A stretch of DNA of 64,000 nucleotides, from the NCBI RefSeq assembly GCF_037975215.1, contig NZ_CP150239.1, forward strand, positions 1,092,001-1,156,000, read 5' to 3'. Below, in pieces: positions 38,048-47,738 of the stretch (the first letter of the stretch is position 1; every line of letters begins with the position of its first letter). The DNA is from Solibacillus sp. FSL R5-0449 (lineage in GTDB: Bacteria > Bacillota > Bacilli > Bacillales_A > Planococcaceae). The translations under genes and the position numbers were made by a program. The notes below the pieces were generated by a model. That model ran no database searches, was not told the DNA's origin, and saw nothing but the letters and a program-made list of their open reading frames with translations.

Positions 38048-39184
38048 ATGCATTTTGATTTAACAACAGAGCAAGCAATGTTACAAAAGATGATACGTGA
38101 GTTTTCGGATGAAGTAGTGGCACCAGGAGCAGTCGAGCGTGATAAAACGAAAGCCTTCCCAGTAGAAATTTTTAAAGAACTTTCCGATATGGGCATTATG
38201 GGACTGCCGTTTCCTGAACAATACGGTGGGGCTGGTGCAGATACAATCAGCTTTGCAATCGTGACAGAAGAGTTGAGCCGTACATGTGCTTCAACAGGTA
38301 TTACATATTCGGCTCATATTTCCCTAGGCGGCGCACCACTGCATTTATTCGGTACGGAGGGGCAGAAGGAAAAATACTTAACGCCGATCTGTACAGGGGA
38401 ATCATTCGGTGCTTTCGGTTTAACAGAGCCTAATGCCGGTTCTGATGCAGGTGGTACAGAAACTACTGCTGTGTTGGATAATGGCGAATTTGTCATTAAC
38501 GGGTCGAAGGTTTTTATTACAAATGCAAGTTATGCCAAACATTTAGCGTTAACAGCAATCACAAATCGGGATGGAAACAAAAAAGAAATTAGCGCCATTA
38601 TTGTCCCGACCGATGCCAAAGGTTTTACGATCAAATCGGAATACGAAAAGATGGGCTTGAATGCTTCGAATACAACAGAATTGATTTTAGAAAATGTTCA
38701 CGTACCGGAAGAAAACTTGCTTGGGGTCCGGGGGAATGGCTTTAAGCAGTTTTTAACGACGCTGGACGGCGGTCGGATCGGTATTGCGGCAATGGCTGTC
38801 GGAATCGCCCAGGGCGCATTAAATAAAGCGGTTCAATACGCAAAAGAACGCAAGCAATTCGGGAAGGCGCTGGCGGATTTCCAGGCAACCCAGTTTAAAT
38901 TAGCGGATATGGAGGTAAAAATACAATTAGCGCGGACATTCGTATACAAAGCGGCATGGCTGAAAGATCAGGGACGTCCTTTTGGAAAAGAAGCGGCGAT
39001 CGCCAAATACTATGCTTCCGAAATGGCGATGGAAGTGTGCGATGAGGCCATTCAGATTCATGGCGGCTACGGCTATATGAAAGAATATGAAGTAGAACGT
39101 TATTTACGTGATGCAAAACTATTAGAAATCGGTGAAGGAACGTCCGAAGTACAGAAAATGGTAATTGCAAGACATATATTATGA
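38048..39184 (+). CDS. Acyl-CoA dehydrogenase
   Basis: FAD flavoenzyme catalysing alpha,beta-dehydrogenation of acyl-CoA. The 378 residues contain the signatures GAFGLTEPNAGSDA (about 124-137) and QIHGGYGYMKEYEVERYLRD (about 337-356), with the catalytic glutamate in EIGEGTSEVQ near 361-364. Its length and motifs fit the short-chain/butyryl type (mmgC, bcd-like), but the chain-length preference cannot be read. ATG 38048 is better spaced from GAGAGGATG than ATG 38039. No other beta-oxidation genes are close. Confidence 0.9.
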   Translation: MHFDLTTEQAMLQKMIREFSDEVVAPGAVERDKTKAFPVEIFKELSDMGIMGLPFPEQYGGAGADTISFAIVTEELSRTCASTGITYSAHISLGGAPLHLFGTEGQKEKYLTPICTGESFGAFGLTEPNAGSDAGGTETTAVLDNGEFVINGSKVFITNASYAKHLALTAITNRDGNKKEISAIIVPTDAKGFTIKSEYEKMGLNASNTTELILENVHVPEENLLGVRGNGFKQFLTTLDGGRIGIAAMAVGIAQGALNKAVQYAKERKQFGKALADFQATQFKLADMEVKIQLARTFVYKAAWLKDQGRPFGKEAAIAKYYASEMAMEVCDEAIQIHGGYGYMKEYEVERYLRDAKLLEIGEGTSEVQKMVIARHIL

Positions 39185-39334
39185 TAGAAATAGCAAATTG
39201 GTAAAATTGTTACAAAGCTAGTAAAACTTGTTCGTAAAGTCTTTCAGTTTTCTATAGAATCAAGTACAATTAATATTGTTTACTAGGCAAAAGTCTAGCA
39301 TGAAATAGAATATTTAATGAGGGAGGGGAACGCA

Positions 39335-39673
39335 ATGAGAAACAATCCACTTATTCCATACGTACTTATCATGGCATTCGGTATCGGACTAATTTTCTTC
39401 ATGTCATTTGAGGGTGCAGCTGATAAAAACAGTGCGGACGGCGATCATTCAGGGGAAACTGCTGAATTAAATGGTGAAGATATTGCTCAAAATAACTGTA
39501 TTTCGTGCCACGGTGGTGATTTAACTGGTGGTGGAGGTCCTTCAATCGTTGGATTAGATCCTGAGCATATTAAAGACTACGCATTAAACGGTTCGGAAAA
39601 CGGCAATATGCCGCCAATTCTTAAAAACGAAGCGGAAGCAGATGCAGTAGCCGAGTATATTTCAGGTTTATAA
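39335..39673 (+). CDS. cccA: Cytochrome c-550, membrane-anchored (CccA)
   Basis: Small class I cytochrome c attached by an uncleaved N-terminal helix. The 112 residues have a membrane segment (about 5-23, LIPYVLIMAFGIGLIFFMSF), an acidic linker and one heme-binding motif CISCHGG (about 61-67) with the axial methionine likely in GNMPPIL near 93. GGGAGGGG precedes ATG 39335. It lies downstream of rpoD as in B. subtilis, here separated by the accessory membrane protein and acyl-CoA dehydrogenase. Confidence 0.93.
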   Translation: MRNNPLIPYVLIMAFGIGLIFFMSFEGAADKNSADGDHSGETAELNGEDIAQNNCISCHGGDLTGGGGPSIVGLDPEHIKDYALNGSENGNMPPILKNEAEADAVAEYISGL

Positions 39674-39682
39674 TGAATAGCC

Positions 39683-39721
39683 AAGTGCAGAAAATGGAGT
39701 GATCCTGTTCTGCACTTTTTT
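39683..39721 (+). terminator. Terminator after cccA
   Basis: AAGTGCAGAA / TTCTGCACTT stem, 15-base loop, T run. Confidence 0.8.
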
Positions 39722-39800
39722 ATATTCTGGAAAGAGACGTTTATGTAAAAGTTCTATATAATAGGGGTAGTTTGTGATATAGAAAAGAGGATATATAAAT

Positions 39801-40496
39801 ATGAACGCACAAAAACTTTCAAAACGACTTGAAACGGTCGCTTCATTTGTCCCGACAGGAGCAATTGTAGCGGATATCGGAAGTGACCATGCCTATTTAC
39901 CATGTTATTTAGTGCATAAAGGAATTGCTGCGCGTGCAGTAGCGGGTGAAGTTGTAAAAGGACCTTATGAATCAGCTGTCAAACAAGTTCGCACAGAAGG
40001 CTTAACAGATAAAATTACAGTACGCATGGCAGATGGTCTGGCGGCTGTCGAAGAAGCGGATGAAATTACAGCTGTGACGATTGCAGGAATGGGCGGACCA
40101 CTGATCGTATCCATTTTAGAAAAGCATCCACAAGCTTTAAAAACGGTAACCCGTTTAATTTTGCAGCCGAATATTCATGCAAAAGCGATCCGTGAATGGG
40201 CAATGGCAAATGGCTGGGCGATCCAGGATGAGGTCATTTTAGAAGAGGACGGTAAAATTTATGAAGTCCTAGTTTTACAGCGTGGGGAAATGAAATTAAA
40301 CGAAGCGCAAACTTTGCTTGGGCCAAAGCTGATGGAAACGAAAGTACCGGTTTTCATCGAAAAATGGTCACGTGAAATCGCAAATTGGCAGCGTGTACAA
40401 CAAGCGATTTCAGAAGCCGAAAAAACGCCTGAAAATCAGGAAAAGTATGACCAACTTACACACTACATTAAAATGGTACAGGAGGCGATTGCGTGA
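39801..40496 (+). CDS. trmK: tRNA m1A22 methyltransferase TrmK
   Basis: SAM-dependent enzyme methylating A22 of bacterial tRNAs (yqfN). The 231 residues have a Rossmann methyltransferase domain (IVADIGSDHAYLPCYL near 22, TVTIAGMGGPLI, LILQPN) and a C-terminal coiled-coil region (EKWSREIANWQRVQQAISEA). Its stop overlaps the next start by GTGA, so trmK and nif3 are coupled. Confidence 0.93.
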   Translation: MNAQKLSKRLETVASFVPTGAIVADIGSDHAYLPCYLVHKGIAARAVAGEVVKGPYESAVKQVRTEGLTDKITVRMADGLAAVEEADEITAVTIAGMGGPLIVSILEKHPQALKTVTRLILQPNIHAKAIREWAMANGWAIQDEVILEEDGKIYEVLVLQRGEMKLNEAQTLLGPKLMETKVPVFIEKWSREIANWQRVQQAISEAEKTPENQEKYDQLTHYIKMVQEAIA

Positions 40497-41614
40497 AATC
40501 CGTAAACGGCAACGAGATTATCCAACTATTTGAATCATGGTCACCCAAAAAATATGCATGCATGCCGAATGACCCGATTGGATTGGCCATTGGTACGTTA
40601 AATAAGCCGGTTACAAAAGTGCTTGTCACACTGGATGTGACAAATGAAGTCGTGGATGAGGCAATCGACAACGGCTGTGAGCTTATTATTGCACACCATC
40701 CGCCGATCTTCATGAAACTTTCGAACTTGCGTACAGACAATCCGAAAGGGGCATTGTATGAAAAGTGCCTGAAAAATGATATTGCAGTATATGCAGCACA
40801 TACGAATCTCGATGTAGCACCGGGCGGAGTCAATGATTTACTGGCAGATGCACTAAAATTGGAAGAACGTAAAATACTGGATGTTACATTCGAAGAGAAA
40901 ATGATGAAGCTAGCTGTATTCGTTCCTAACGATGATGCAGATGCTTTACGTGACGTGCTGGCTAAAGCCGGAGCGGGCCGTTTAGGGCACTATGAGGCGT
41001 GCAGCTATACATTGCAAGGCAAAGGCCGTTTCCGTGCCACAGAAGGAGCAGATCCGGCTGTAGGGGAGATCGGTGAGCTTCACATCGAGGAAGAGGAAAA
41101 GGTGGAAGTCGTGTTCCCGCAATCGATGAAAAATAAAATTTTAAAGGCAATGCTTAATAACCACCCGTACGAAGAACCTGCATATGACCTGTTTACAATG
41201 GATGTCGACACGAATGAACAAGGCCTTGGCCGTATCGGGAAGTTAAAAGAGCCGATGACATTACGGGAGTTTGCCGAGTTCGTGAAAGTGCAGCTGGACG
41301 TGCCTTGTCTGCGTGCAGTCGGACCGTTGGATCGTACTGTAAAGAAGGTAGCAGTAGTCGGTGGTGACGGCAATAAATATATTCGTGCTGCAAAATATGC
41401 CGGGGCGGATGTATTTGTAACAGGAGATATCGGCTTCCATATGGCACAGGATGCAGAGGTGGATGGTCTAAGCATTATTGATCCGGGTCACCACGTCGAA
41501 AAAGTCATGATTAAAGGTGTTGCTGAAAAAATGACTTCTCTATGTGATGATAAAAAATTGCCGGTTGAATTTATCCAGTCCAAAATTAATACGGAACCGT
41601 TCCAGTTTATTTAA
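40493..41614 (+). CDS. yqfO: Nif3-like dinuclear metal-centre protein (YqfO)
   Basis: NIF3/YbgI family hexameric protein with a two-metal site; function debated (GTP cyclohydrolase I type 2 annotation is common but weakly supported). The 373 residues include LIIAHHPPIF (about 64-73), AAHTNLDVAPGGVN (about 102-115) and a C-terminal metal ligand DPGHHVEK (about 330). A PII/CutA-like domain of ~100 residues is inserted in the middle (about 125-235), as in other Firmicutes. GTG start overlapping trmK. Confidence 0.93.
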   Translation: MKSVNGNEIIQLFESWSPKKYACMPNDPIGLAIGTLNKPVTKVLVTLDVTNEVVDEAIDNGCELIIAHHPPIFMKLSNLRTDNPKGALYEKCLKNDIAVYAAHTNLDVAPGGVNDLLADALKLEERKILDVTFEEKMMKLAVFVPNDDADALRDVLAKAGAGRLGHYEACSYTLQGKGRFRATEGADPAVGEIGELHIEEEEKVEVVFPQSMKNKILKAMLNNHPYEEPAYDLFTMDVDTNEQGLGRIGKLKEPMTLREFAEFVKVQLDVPCLRAVGPLDRTVKKVAVVGGDGNKYIRAAKYAGADVFVTGDIGFHMAQDAEVDGLSIIDPGHHVEKVMIKGVAEKMTSLCDDKKLPVEFIQSKINTEPFQFI

Positions 41615-41625
41615 TCAGGAATAAC

Positions 41626-41668
41626 AAAAATCTCAATTTTCTCCGGCAGAAGAAAATTGAGATTTTTT
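41626..41668. terminator. Bidirectional terminator between nif3 and ispH
   Basis: AAAAATCTCAATTTTCT / AGAAAATTGAGATTTTT stem, convergent genes on both sides. Confidence 0.85.
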
Positions 41669-41673
41669 CTTTA

Positions 41674-42642
41674 TTAGTAAGGCATGATCTTTTCAACTGG
41701 TTTTGGTGCTTTAATTTTCGGTAAAATTTTGTCCAATGTCACGGAACGTACGATTTCATGTGTTGAAGGATCGTTTTTATCAAACTTTTCAAGGAATGAA
41801 ATAACTTCCTTAACGATTGGTGTCGGTGTTGAAGCACCTGCAGTTACTGCTACTGTTTCAACGTTTTCTAGCCATTCAATTTGCAGCTCTGAAACATCCG
41901 AGATGCGGTAAGATGGTGTTCCGGCAATTTCCACCGATACTTGTGTCAAACGGTTTGAGTTGTTTGATTTTGGATCGCCCACTACGATTAATAAGTCGGA
42001 AGCACCAGCCTGTTCAGCAACGGCTTCTTGGCGAACTTGTGTCGCTAGGCAAATTTCTTTATGCACTTCTACATGCGGGAATTTTTCTTTTAAACTATCC
42101 ATCAGGAATGCAACGTCCCATTGACTCATTGTCGTTTGGTTTGTTACTAGAATTTTATCATTTTCAAAAGATAAATTATCGATATCTTTCATCGATTGAA
42201 CTAAGTGAACGTGATCCGGTGCAACGCCGATTGCGCCTTCCGGTTCAGGATGTCCCTTTTTACCGATATAAATAATATCGTAGCCCTCTGCTGTTTTTTC
42301 GCGGATTAAGTCGTGTGTCACCGTAACGTCCGGGCAAGTCGCATCAATTGATACGAGTCCTTTACGTTTTGCGATTTCACGAATTTCAGGTGATACACCG
42401 TGTGCCGTGAAAATAACGGTACCTTGCTCTACTTGTTCGATTATTTCTTTACGGTTTTCGCCATCAAGCGTAATGATGCCATCTTGTTCAAATGCATCTG
42501 TAACATGTTTATTGTGTACAATCATACCTAAAATGTAGATTGGTCTTGGTAATGTCGGATCAAGTGCGGCATTGCGTGCAATGACCATAGCGTCAACTAC
42601 CCCATAGCAGTACCCACGCGGATTAATTTTAACAACTTTCAT
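41674..42642 (-). CDS. ispH: 4-hydroxy-3-methylbut-2-enyl diphosphate reductase IspH
   Basis: Last step of the MEP isoprenoid pathway, giving IPP and DMAPP via a [4Fe-4S] cluster. The 322 residues have the three cluster cysteines in [10 protein letters not shown] (Cys12), [12 protein letters not shown] and [12 protein letters not shown], and the substrate-binding FTAHGVSPE and SNNSNRL motifs. AAAGGAG precedes the ATG on the minus strand. The product feeds undecaprenyl lipid carriers and the carotenoid pathway suggested by the 7.4-kb gene. Confidence 0.95.
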   Translation of the reverse strand: MKVVKINPRGYCYGVVDAMVIARNAALDPTLPRPIYILGMIVHNKHVTDAFEQDGIITLDGENRKEIIEQVEQGTVIFTAHGVSPEIREIAKRKGLVSIDATCPDVTVTHDLIREKTAEGYDIIYIGKKGHPEPEGAIGVAPDHVHLVQSMKDIDNLSFENDKILVTNQTTMSQWDVAFLMDSLKEKFPHVEVHKEICLATQVRQEAVAEQAGASDLLIVVGDPKSNNSNRLTQVSVEIAGTPSYRISDVSELQIEWLENVETVAVTAGASTPTPIVKEVISFLEKFDKNDPSTHEIVRSVTLDKILPKIKAPKPVEKIMPY

Positions 42643-42676
42643 TTATACGTAACTCCTTTCAAAGCCCTGTAATTTC

Positions 42677-42705
42677 ATTATATAGGACGTGTATGCTTTA
42701 TTCAA
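42677..42705 (-). promoter_or_regulatory. SigA promoter of ispH
   Basis: Minus strand TTGAAT (42705-42700), 17-bp spacer, TATAAT (42682-42677). Confidence 0.65.
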
Positions 42706-42838
42706 AGTTCGCTTACTGAAATCTCTATTAAATTCGGTCAAAAAAGCAGTATATATCAAATGATAGCGCAAGTACAGGAATTTGCGAACGTTTGCTATAA
42801 TAGCAGAAATAAATAAAACGTAAAGTGGGGGAAATGGG

Positions 42839-43117
42839 ATGGCGTTTTCTTTTTTTAAGAGGAACAAAACGGCAGCGTTAAAAAATCAGGTGGAGTTTTG
42901 CATGACGAATTTATCGCTCGGCGCAGCAGATGTATATGATGTGTTGCTGGAACGCGATGATATAGATATAACGGAATCCGGCTGTACATCAAACTGTGAA
43001 ATTTGCGAATGTAATTTATTTGCGATTGTAAATGGTGAGCTTATAAAAGCGGAAAATGCCGATAAACTTTTACAACATGTTGAAAAAGAGCTGGAAGAAA
43101 ATTCTGTCCATTATTAA
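42839..43117 (+). CDS. DUF1450 / YuzB-like protein
   Basis: A 92-residue cytoplasmic protein resembling the DUF1450 family (B. subtilis YuzB): VEFCMTNLSLGAADVYDVL followed by the cysteine cluster GCTSNCEICECNLFAIVNGE. The four closely spaced cysteines suggest a metal or redox centre; function unknown. GTGGGGGAAATG precedes the ATG. An extended -10 (TGCTATAAT, 42793-42801) lies 38 bp upstream. It diverges from ispH. Confidence 0.8.
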   Translation: MAFSFFKRNKTAALKNQVEFCMTNLSLGAADVYDVLLERDDIDITESGCTSNCEICECNLFAIVNGELIKAENADKLLQHVEKELEENSVHY

Positions 43118-43135
43118 AAACCAAAAGATAAAAAT

Positions 43136-43215
43136 AAAGCTACTCCATCATACAAAGGAGAGGACTCGTAATAGTAAAAAACGAATCTGCACTCATTTGC
43201 ATGGGGTAGCTTTTT
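43136..43215. terminator. Long-loop hairpin between convergent genes
   Basis: AAAGCTACTCCAT / ATGGGGTAGCTTT with a loop of about 50 bases and T run; shared by the DUF1450 gene and the yqfQ-like gene. Confidence 0.6.
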
Positions 43216-43224
43216 ATGGTGTTA

Positions 43225-43755
43225 TTATTCAAAAGGCGGCTGAAATATTTTCGGTAAAGACGGTTTTGTTGTAATTTTCTCTTCAACTGGCTCTTGTTCT
43301 CGCCGGTTCCCTCGAGGATTCATTCTTTCTCTCATTCGTTCTCTTGGTCGCTCCTGTTCTTGCGGCATCGAAACAGTAGAAGATTCGAGCGGGTCCGATG
43401 TGTCTTTAAATCCTTTGTATAAACGCCATAAAGCGGGCAGATTTTTAAACATTGGTGCTGCCTGCTGAATATAAGGCGTGAACTTTTGGGCATTATTAAA
43501 TAAAGAGTTTGCTCCTGATAAAAATCCTTCAAGTTTCGGTACACTCCCTGCTCCAGCTCCTGGTATAGGTGCTTGAGGAGGAATTGGCATATGGTTCATA
43601 AACTGGCCAGCTCCGGGAATTGGTCCTGCTCCAGGTATCGGACCTATCCCTGCTGCCGGACCTCGCATCATGTATGGTGCATACATTGGGAAGCGTGGTG
43701 CAACCGGCATTTGATTCATCATTGCTTGGGGTTGGAAGTAATAAGGTGGGCGCAT
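43225..43755 (-). CDS. YqfQ/VrrA-like protein
   Basis: A 176-residue protein with a Pro/Gly/Met-rich N-terminus (MRPPYYFQPQAMMNQMPVAP; repeats of PIPGAG near 40-75), a conserved central helix (LEGFLSGANSLFNNAQKFTPY) and an Arg/Glu-rich tail. This pattern and its place between ispH and cshB match YqfQ (VrrA-like), a low-complexity protein seen in spore formers; function unclear. AAAGGAG precedes ATG 43755; the longer frame to 43803 has no ribosome site. Confidence 0.75.
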   Translation of the reverse strand: MRPPYYFQPQAMMNQMPVAPRFPMYAPYMMRGPAAGIGPIPGAGPIPGAGQFMNHMPIPPQAPIPGAGAGSVPKLEGFLSGANSLFNNAQKFTPYIQQAAPMFKNLPALWRLYKGFKDTSDPLESSTVSMPQEQERPRERMRERMNPRGNRREQEPVEEKITTKPSLPKIFQPPFE

Positions 43756-43820
43756 AATTAACTCCTTTCTAAAAATCGACATGATATTACAATTTTCTTT
43801 CATAAATTCGTCCCAACTGT

Positions 43821-43849
43821 TTGACGTTGAAACTATTTACCGTTATGAT
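43821..43849 (+). promoter_or_regulatory. SigA promoter of cshB
   Basis: TTGACG (43821-43826), 17-bp spacer, TATGAT (43844-43849), about 65 bp before the start. Confidence 0.65.
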
Positions 43850-43913
43850 ATGCAGATGGTCACTTAAATGTACGAATTATAGTACAATAGGAAAGATGTA
43901 AGGAGGTACGTGA

Positions 43914-45224
43914 ATGTCAAAATATACTGATTATCAATTCAAGCCATTTTTGCAGGACGCCATTGCAAAGCTTGGATTTACAGAACCGACACCCATTCAA
44001 AAAGAAATGATTCCACTCGTATTAAAAGGAAAGAGTGCAATCGGACAAGCTCATACAGGTACAGGGAAAACACATAGTTTTTTATTGCCAATCGTGGAGC
44101 GTATTGTAGAAGAAAAGCAAGAAGTACAGGCGGTTATTACATCGCCAACACGTGAGCTGGCGCAACAGATTTTTGATGCATTAAACCAGTTGGTTGAAGG
44201 AACAGAAATTTCAACTAAATTATTTATCGGTGGTACGGACAAACAACGTACAATCGACCGTTTAAAAACACAGCCGCAAATCGTTGTAGGTACACCTGGT
44301 CGTATTAAAGATTTAGTAAAAGAAAATGCATTGCTTGTTCACACTGCCCCGATTTTAGTTGTCGATGAAGCAGACTTGGCATTTGACATGGGCTTCATTG
44401 AAGATATCGACGGTTTTGCGTCGCATATGCCTGAAAAGCTTGAAATGTTCGTGTTCTCAGCGACAATTCCAGAAAAATTAAAACCATTCTTGAAGAAATA
44501 CATGGATTCACCAGTCCATATTCATATGAATGACAAACGCCCGGTAGCGGAAGGTATTGATTTTGTATTGGTGCCTGTACGTTCGAAAGCGCGTAATACA
44601 CGTTTACTTGAAGTAATTAAAGGAATCAATCCATTCCTTGCTGTTATTTTCTGTAACACACGTAAAAATGCAGAAGCTGTCGCAAGCTTTTTAGCAGAAC
44701 AAGGGGTCCGTGCAGGACAAATCCACGGTGATTTAAGCCCGCGTGACCGTAAAAAAATGATGAAGCAAGTACGTGATCTTGAGTTCCAATATATCGTAGC
44801 AACAGATTTAGCTGCACGCGGTATTGATATTCAAGGAATTTCGCATGTCATCAACTATGAAATTCCTGAAGATCTTGAATTCTTCATTCACCGAGTTGGT
44901 CGTACAGCACGTGCCGGTTCTAAAGGTACAGCGATTACGTTATACCAGCCGGAAGATGAGGATGCAGTAGTACGCATCGAAAAAATGGGCATCCCATTTG
45001 TACAAAAAGATATTAAAAATGGCGAATGGTCAGATTTAAAAGACCGTCACCAACGTGCAAACCGTAAAGGTGAGCGTAAAGAAGATGAAATTGATGTGAA
45101 AGCCAAAGCCCTCGTACGTAAGCCGAAGAAAGTAAAACCAGGCTATAAACGTAATATGAAGTGGGAAATGGAAAAAGTGAAAAAACGCGAACGCCGTATT
45201 AAAGCGCGCCGCAACAATAGATAA
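43914..45224 (+). CDS. cshB: DEAD-box RNA helicase CshB
   Basis: ATP-dependent RNA helicase linked to cold adaptation and mRNA turnover (yqfR). The 436 residues contain the Q motif (FTEPTPIQKEM), Walker A AHTGTGKT (about 44-51), PTRELAQQ, DEAD at VVDEADLAF (about 149), SATIPE and the C-domain HRVGRTARAG (about 327). The tail is Lys/Arg-rich (about 370-436), as usual for RNA-binding helicases. AAGGAGG precedes the ATG. Confidence 0.93.
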   Translation: MSKYTDYQFKPFLQDAIAKLGFTEPTPIQKEMIPLVLKGKSAIGQAHTGTGKTHSFLLPIVERIVEEKQEVQAVITSPTRELAQQIFDALNQLVEGTEISTKLFIGGTDKQRTIDRLKTQPQIVVGTPGRIKDLVKENALLVHTAPILVVDEADLAFDMGFIEDIDGFASHMPEKLEMFVFSATIPEKLKPFLKKYMDSPVHIHMNDKRPVAEGIDFVLVPVRSKARNTRLLEVIKGINPFLAVIFCNTRKNAEAVASFLAEQGVRAGQIHGDLSPRDRKKMMKQVRDLEFQYIVATDLAARGIDIQGISHVINYEIPEDLEFFIHRVGRTARAGSKGTAITLYQPEDEDAVVRIEKMGIPFVQKDIKNGEWSDLKDRHQRANRKGERKEDEIDVKAKALVRKPKKVKPGYKRNMKWEMEKVKKRERRIKARRNNR

Positions 45225-45293
45225 TTTTACAAGGGGCTGCTTAGAAAGATATTTCTACGCAGCCTGTTTGTTCGTTAAATGGAGGAAAGTTAA

Positions 45294-46181
45294 ATGTTAT
45301 TAGGTTCACATGTTTCAATGAGCGGAAAGAAAATGCTGCTAGGTGCCAGTGAAGAAGCATTAAGCTATGGTGCCAATACTTTTATGATCTATACAGGCGC
45401 ACCTCAAAATACGCGCAGAAAGCCGATTGAAGAGCTGAATATTATGAAGGGCCTTCTTCATATGAAAGAAAACGGCCTTTCAAACATTGTTGTTCATGCA
45501 CCTTATATTATTAATTTAGGGAATACGACAAAGCCGGAAACGTTTGAGCTGGGCGTAAACTTTTTGCAGGAAGAGATTAAACGTACCGCTGCACTTGAAG
45601 CGACACAAATCGTGCTGCATCCGGGTGCCCATGTCGGTGCGGGCGTTGATGCGGGTATTGAACGCATTGTAGAAGGTCTAAATGAAGTACTGACACAGGA
45701 CTATCCGGTACAGATCGCACTCGAAACAATGGCGGGCAAAGGCACTGAAATCGGTCGTACATTTGAAGAATTGGCACGTATTATCGATGGCGTGACAAAC
45801 AATGAGCGCCTGTCGATTTGTATGGACACTTGCCATATTCATGATGCGGGCTATGATGTTGTTAATGATTTTGACGGTGTGTTAAATGAATTCGACAAAA
45901 CAATCGGGTTGGACCGTTTAAAAGTACTGCACATCAATGATTCGAAAAATGTGCGCGGTGCTGCAAAAGACCGTCATGAAAATATCGGTTTCGGCGAGAT
46001 CGGTTTTGAGGCGATGCATTATATTGTGCATCATCCACAGTTAATGCATTTACCGAAAATATTGGAAACACCATTTGTCGGTCCGGATGCGAAAAACAAA
46101 CAAGCGCCATATTTACACGAAATTGCGATGCTTCGCAACAGTGAATTCCAGCCGGCATTAATTGATGCTCTGCGCGAATAA
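45294..46181 (+). CDS. nfo: Endonuclease IV (AP endonuclease)
   Basis: Cuts DNA 5' to abasic sites in base-excision repair (yqfS). The 295-residue TIM barrel shows the tri-zinc ligands in [65 protein letters not shown] and ILETPF. ATGGAGGAAAG precedes the ATG. A terminator follows. Confidence 0.96.
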   Translation: MLLGSHVSMSGKKMLLGASEEALSYGANTFMIYTGAPQNTRRKPIEELNIMKGLLHMKENGLSNIVVHAPYIINLGNTTKPETFELGVNFLQEEIKRTAALEATQIVLHPGAHVGAGVDAGIERIVEGLNEVLTQDYPVQIALETMAGKGTEIGRTFEELARIIDGVTNNERLSICMDTCHIHDAGYDVVNDFDGVLNEFDKTIGLDRLKVLHINDSKNVRGAAKDRHENIGFGEIGFEAMHYIVHHPQLMHLPKILETPFVGPDAKNKQAPYLHEIAMLRNSEFQPALIDALRE

Positions 46182-46191
46182 TAACAAAATG

Positions 46192-46233
46192 AAAACATAC
46201 TTTGCATAAATTTGATGCAAAGTATGTTTTTTT
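46192..46233 (+). terminator. Terminator after nfo
   Basis: AAAACATACTTTGCAT / ATGCAAAGTATGTTTT, AAATTTG loop, T run. Confidence 0.9.
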
Positions 46234-46306
46234 GCGTTTTTTATGACATAATTTGTTATAATAAGTTAACTGTAAATTAGAAAAATTCAAAAGGAGGAAT
46301 CAGTTG

Positions 46307-47725
46307 ATGAAAAAAATATTCCAGCTCGTCATTTTATTTGCACTCTTCTTTTCATTGCCTATTCAAAGTTTCGCATCAGTCAATAGTGCGGTAACGACAC
46401 ATTTAGGGAAAAGTAATGCAGCGGTGACGATACGTGACGCGGAGAGCGGAAAAGTTGTCTATTCACAAAACGGGGACAAGCTGATGCGCCCGGCTTCGAA
46501 TATGAAATTAGTATCCGGTGCGGCTGCATTGTCGATTTTAGGTGAGGACTACCGTTTTAAAACGGATTTATATATTGACGGCATTATTGTCAACGATACA
46601 TTAAATGGAAATGTGTACATAAAGGGCAGTGGTGATCCGACATTGAAGAAGGACGACTTTTTGGAGTTTGCCCGAGTATTGAAGCGCAATGGTATTCGTA
46701 CAATCAATGGTCACTTAATCGGTGATGATACCGCATTTTCCGGCAGTACATTACCGCCGGGTGTCTTGAAATCGGATGAGACGTATTACTTCGGGGCACG
46801 TACTTCCGCAATCACGATGTCACAAAACAATGATTTTGATGCGAGTACAGTGATCATTACTGCAAAGCCTGGTAAAGTCGGGGCCAAACCGAGCTATTCG
46901 ATTGAACCGAATTTAAGCGGTATGGTCATTTCCAATCAGGCGAAAACAGTGAGTAAAGGAAGTCGAAATACGATCGCTATCAAGCGTGCCTACAACACGA
47001 ACCGCATCATTATTTCAGGGAATCTTCCACAAGGGAGCAGCAAGAAGGAATGGGTAACATTGCAGGACCCGTCGAAAAATACGATGCAGGCAATTAAGCA
47101 GACGCTGCAAGGGACAGGTTTAAAATTTGTGAAGAGTTCGAAAGTGGAATTAGGGAAAGTTCCGAAAAAAGCTACGTTGCTCTATACAAATGAATCTCGT
47201 ACATTGGCAGCCATTTTCCCGGCATTTATGAAGCTGAGCAATAACAGTATTGCCGATATTCTTGTAAAAGCGATGGGCAAGCAGCAGCTAGGGGAAGGCA
47301 GTACAAAGAAAGGTGTCACATTACTGAAGAAATACAGTGCATCATTGAATATTCCTGTGAACAACTGGCATTTTGCAGATGGCTCGGGACTATCGAATTC
47401 AAACCGTGTAACATCAAACGGTCTTTCACAGCTACTTTACAAAGTTCAAAAAGAACCGTATTTCGATACATTTTTTGATTCGTTGCCAATCGCCGGCAAT
47501 AAAGACCGCATGGTAGGCGGAACATTAAAAAGTCGTTTAACAAGCAGTGCGTTGAAAAATAGAATTTACGCAAAAACGGGCTATATTCCGAATGTATATA
47601 CTTTATCAGGATATATGAAAGGCCAAAGCGGCAAACAATATATTTTCTCAATTTTACTGGAAAACAAATCGAATGGCACTGTATATATTGACCGTACAAT
47701 GGCAGCGCTTGTAAAAAACTTATAG
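46307..47725 (+). CDS. dacC: D-Ala-D-Ala carboxypeptidase/endopeptidase (PBP4 type, peptidase S13)
   Basis: Low-molecular-mass class C penicillin-binding protein that trims or cuts peptidoglycan cross-links outside the cell. The 472 residues have a signal peptide (about 1-23, ending QSFA), the serine motif SNMK in RPASNMKLVSG (about 64-67), SNN in LSNNSIADI (about 306) and KTG in YAKTGYIPN (about 425). The usual large insertion between SxxK and SxN is present. AAGGAGG precedes ATG 46307. The symbol follows B. subtilis dacC (PBP4a) and is the best guess. Confidence 0.87.
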   Translation: MKKIFQLVILFALFFSLPIQSFASVNSAVTTHLGKSNAAVTIRDAESGKVVYSQNGDKLMRPASNMKLVSGAAALSILGEDYRFKTDLYIDGIIVNDTLNGNVYIKGSGDPTLKKDDFLEFARVLKRNGIRTINGHLIGDDTAFSGSTLPPGVLKSDETYYFGARTSAITMSQNNDFDASTVIITAKPGKVGAKPSYSIEPNLSGMVISNQAKTVSKGSRNTIAIKRAYNTNRIIISGNLPQGSSKKEWVTLQDPSKNTMQAIKQTLQGTGLKFVKSSKVELGKVPKKATLLYTNESRTLAAIFPAFMKLSNNSIADILVKAMGKQQLGEGSTKKGVTLLKKYSASLNIPVNNWHFADGSGLSNSNRVTSNGLSQLLYKVQKEPYFDTFFDSLPIAGNKDRMVGGTLKSRLTSSALKNRIYAKTGYIPNVYTLSGYMKGQSGKQYIFSILLENKSNGTVYIDRTMAALVKNL

Positions 47726-47738
47726 AGGGGCAAAACAG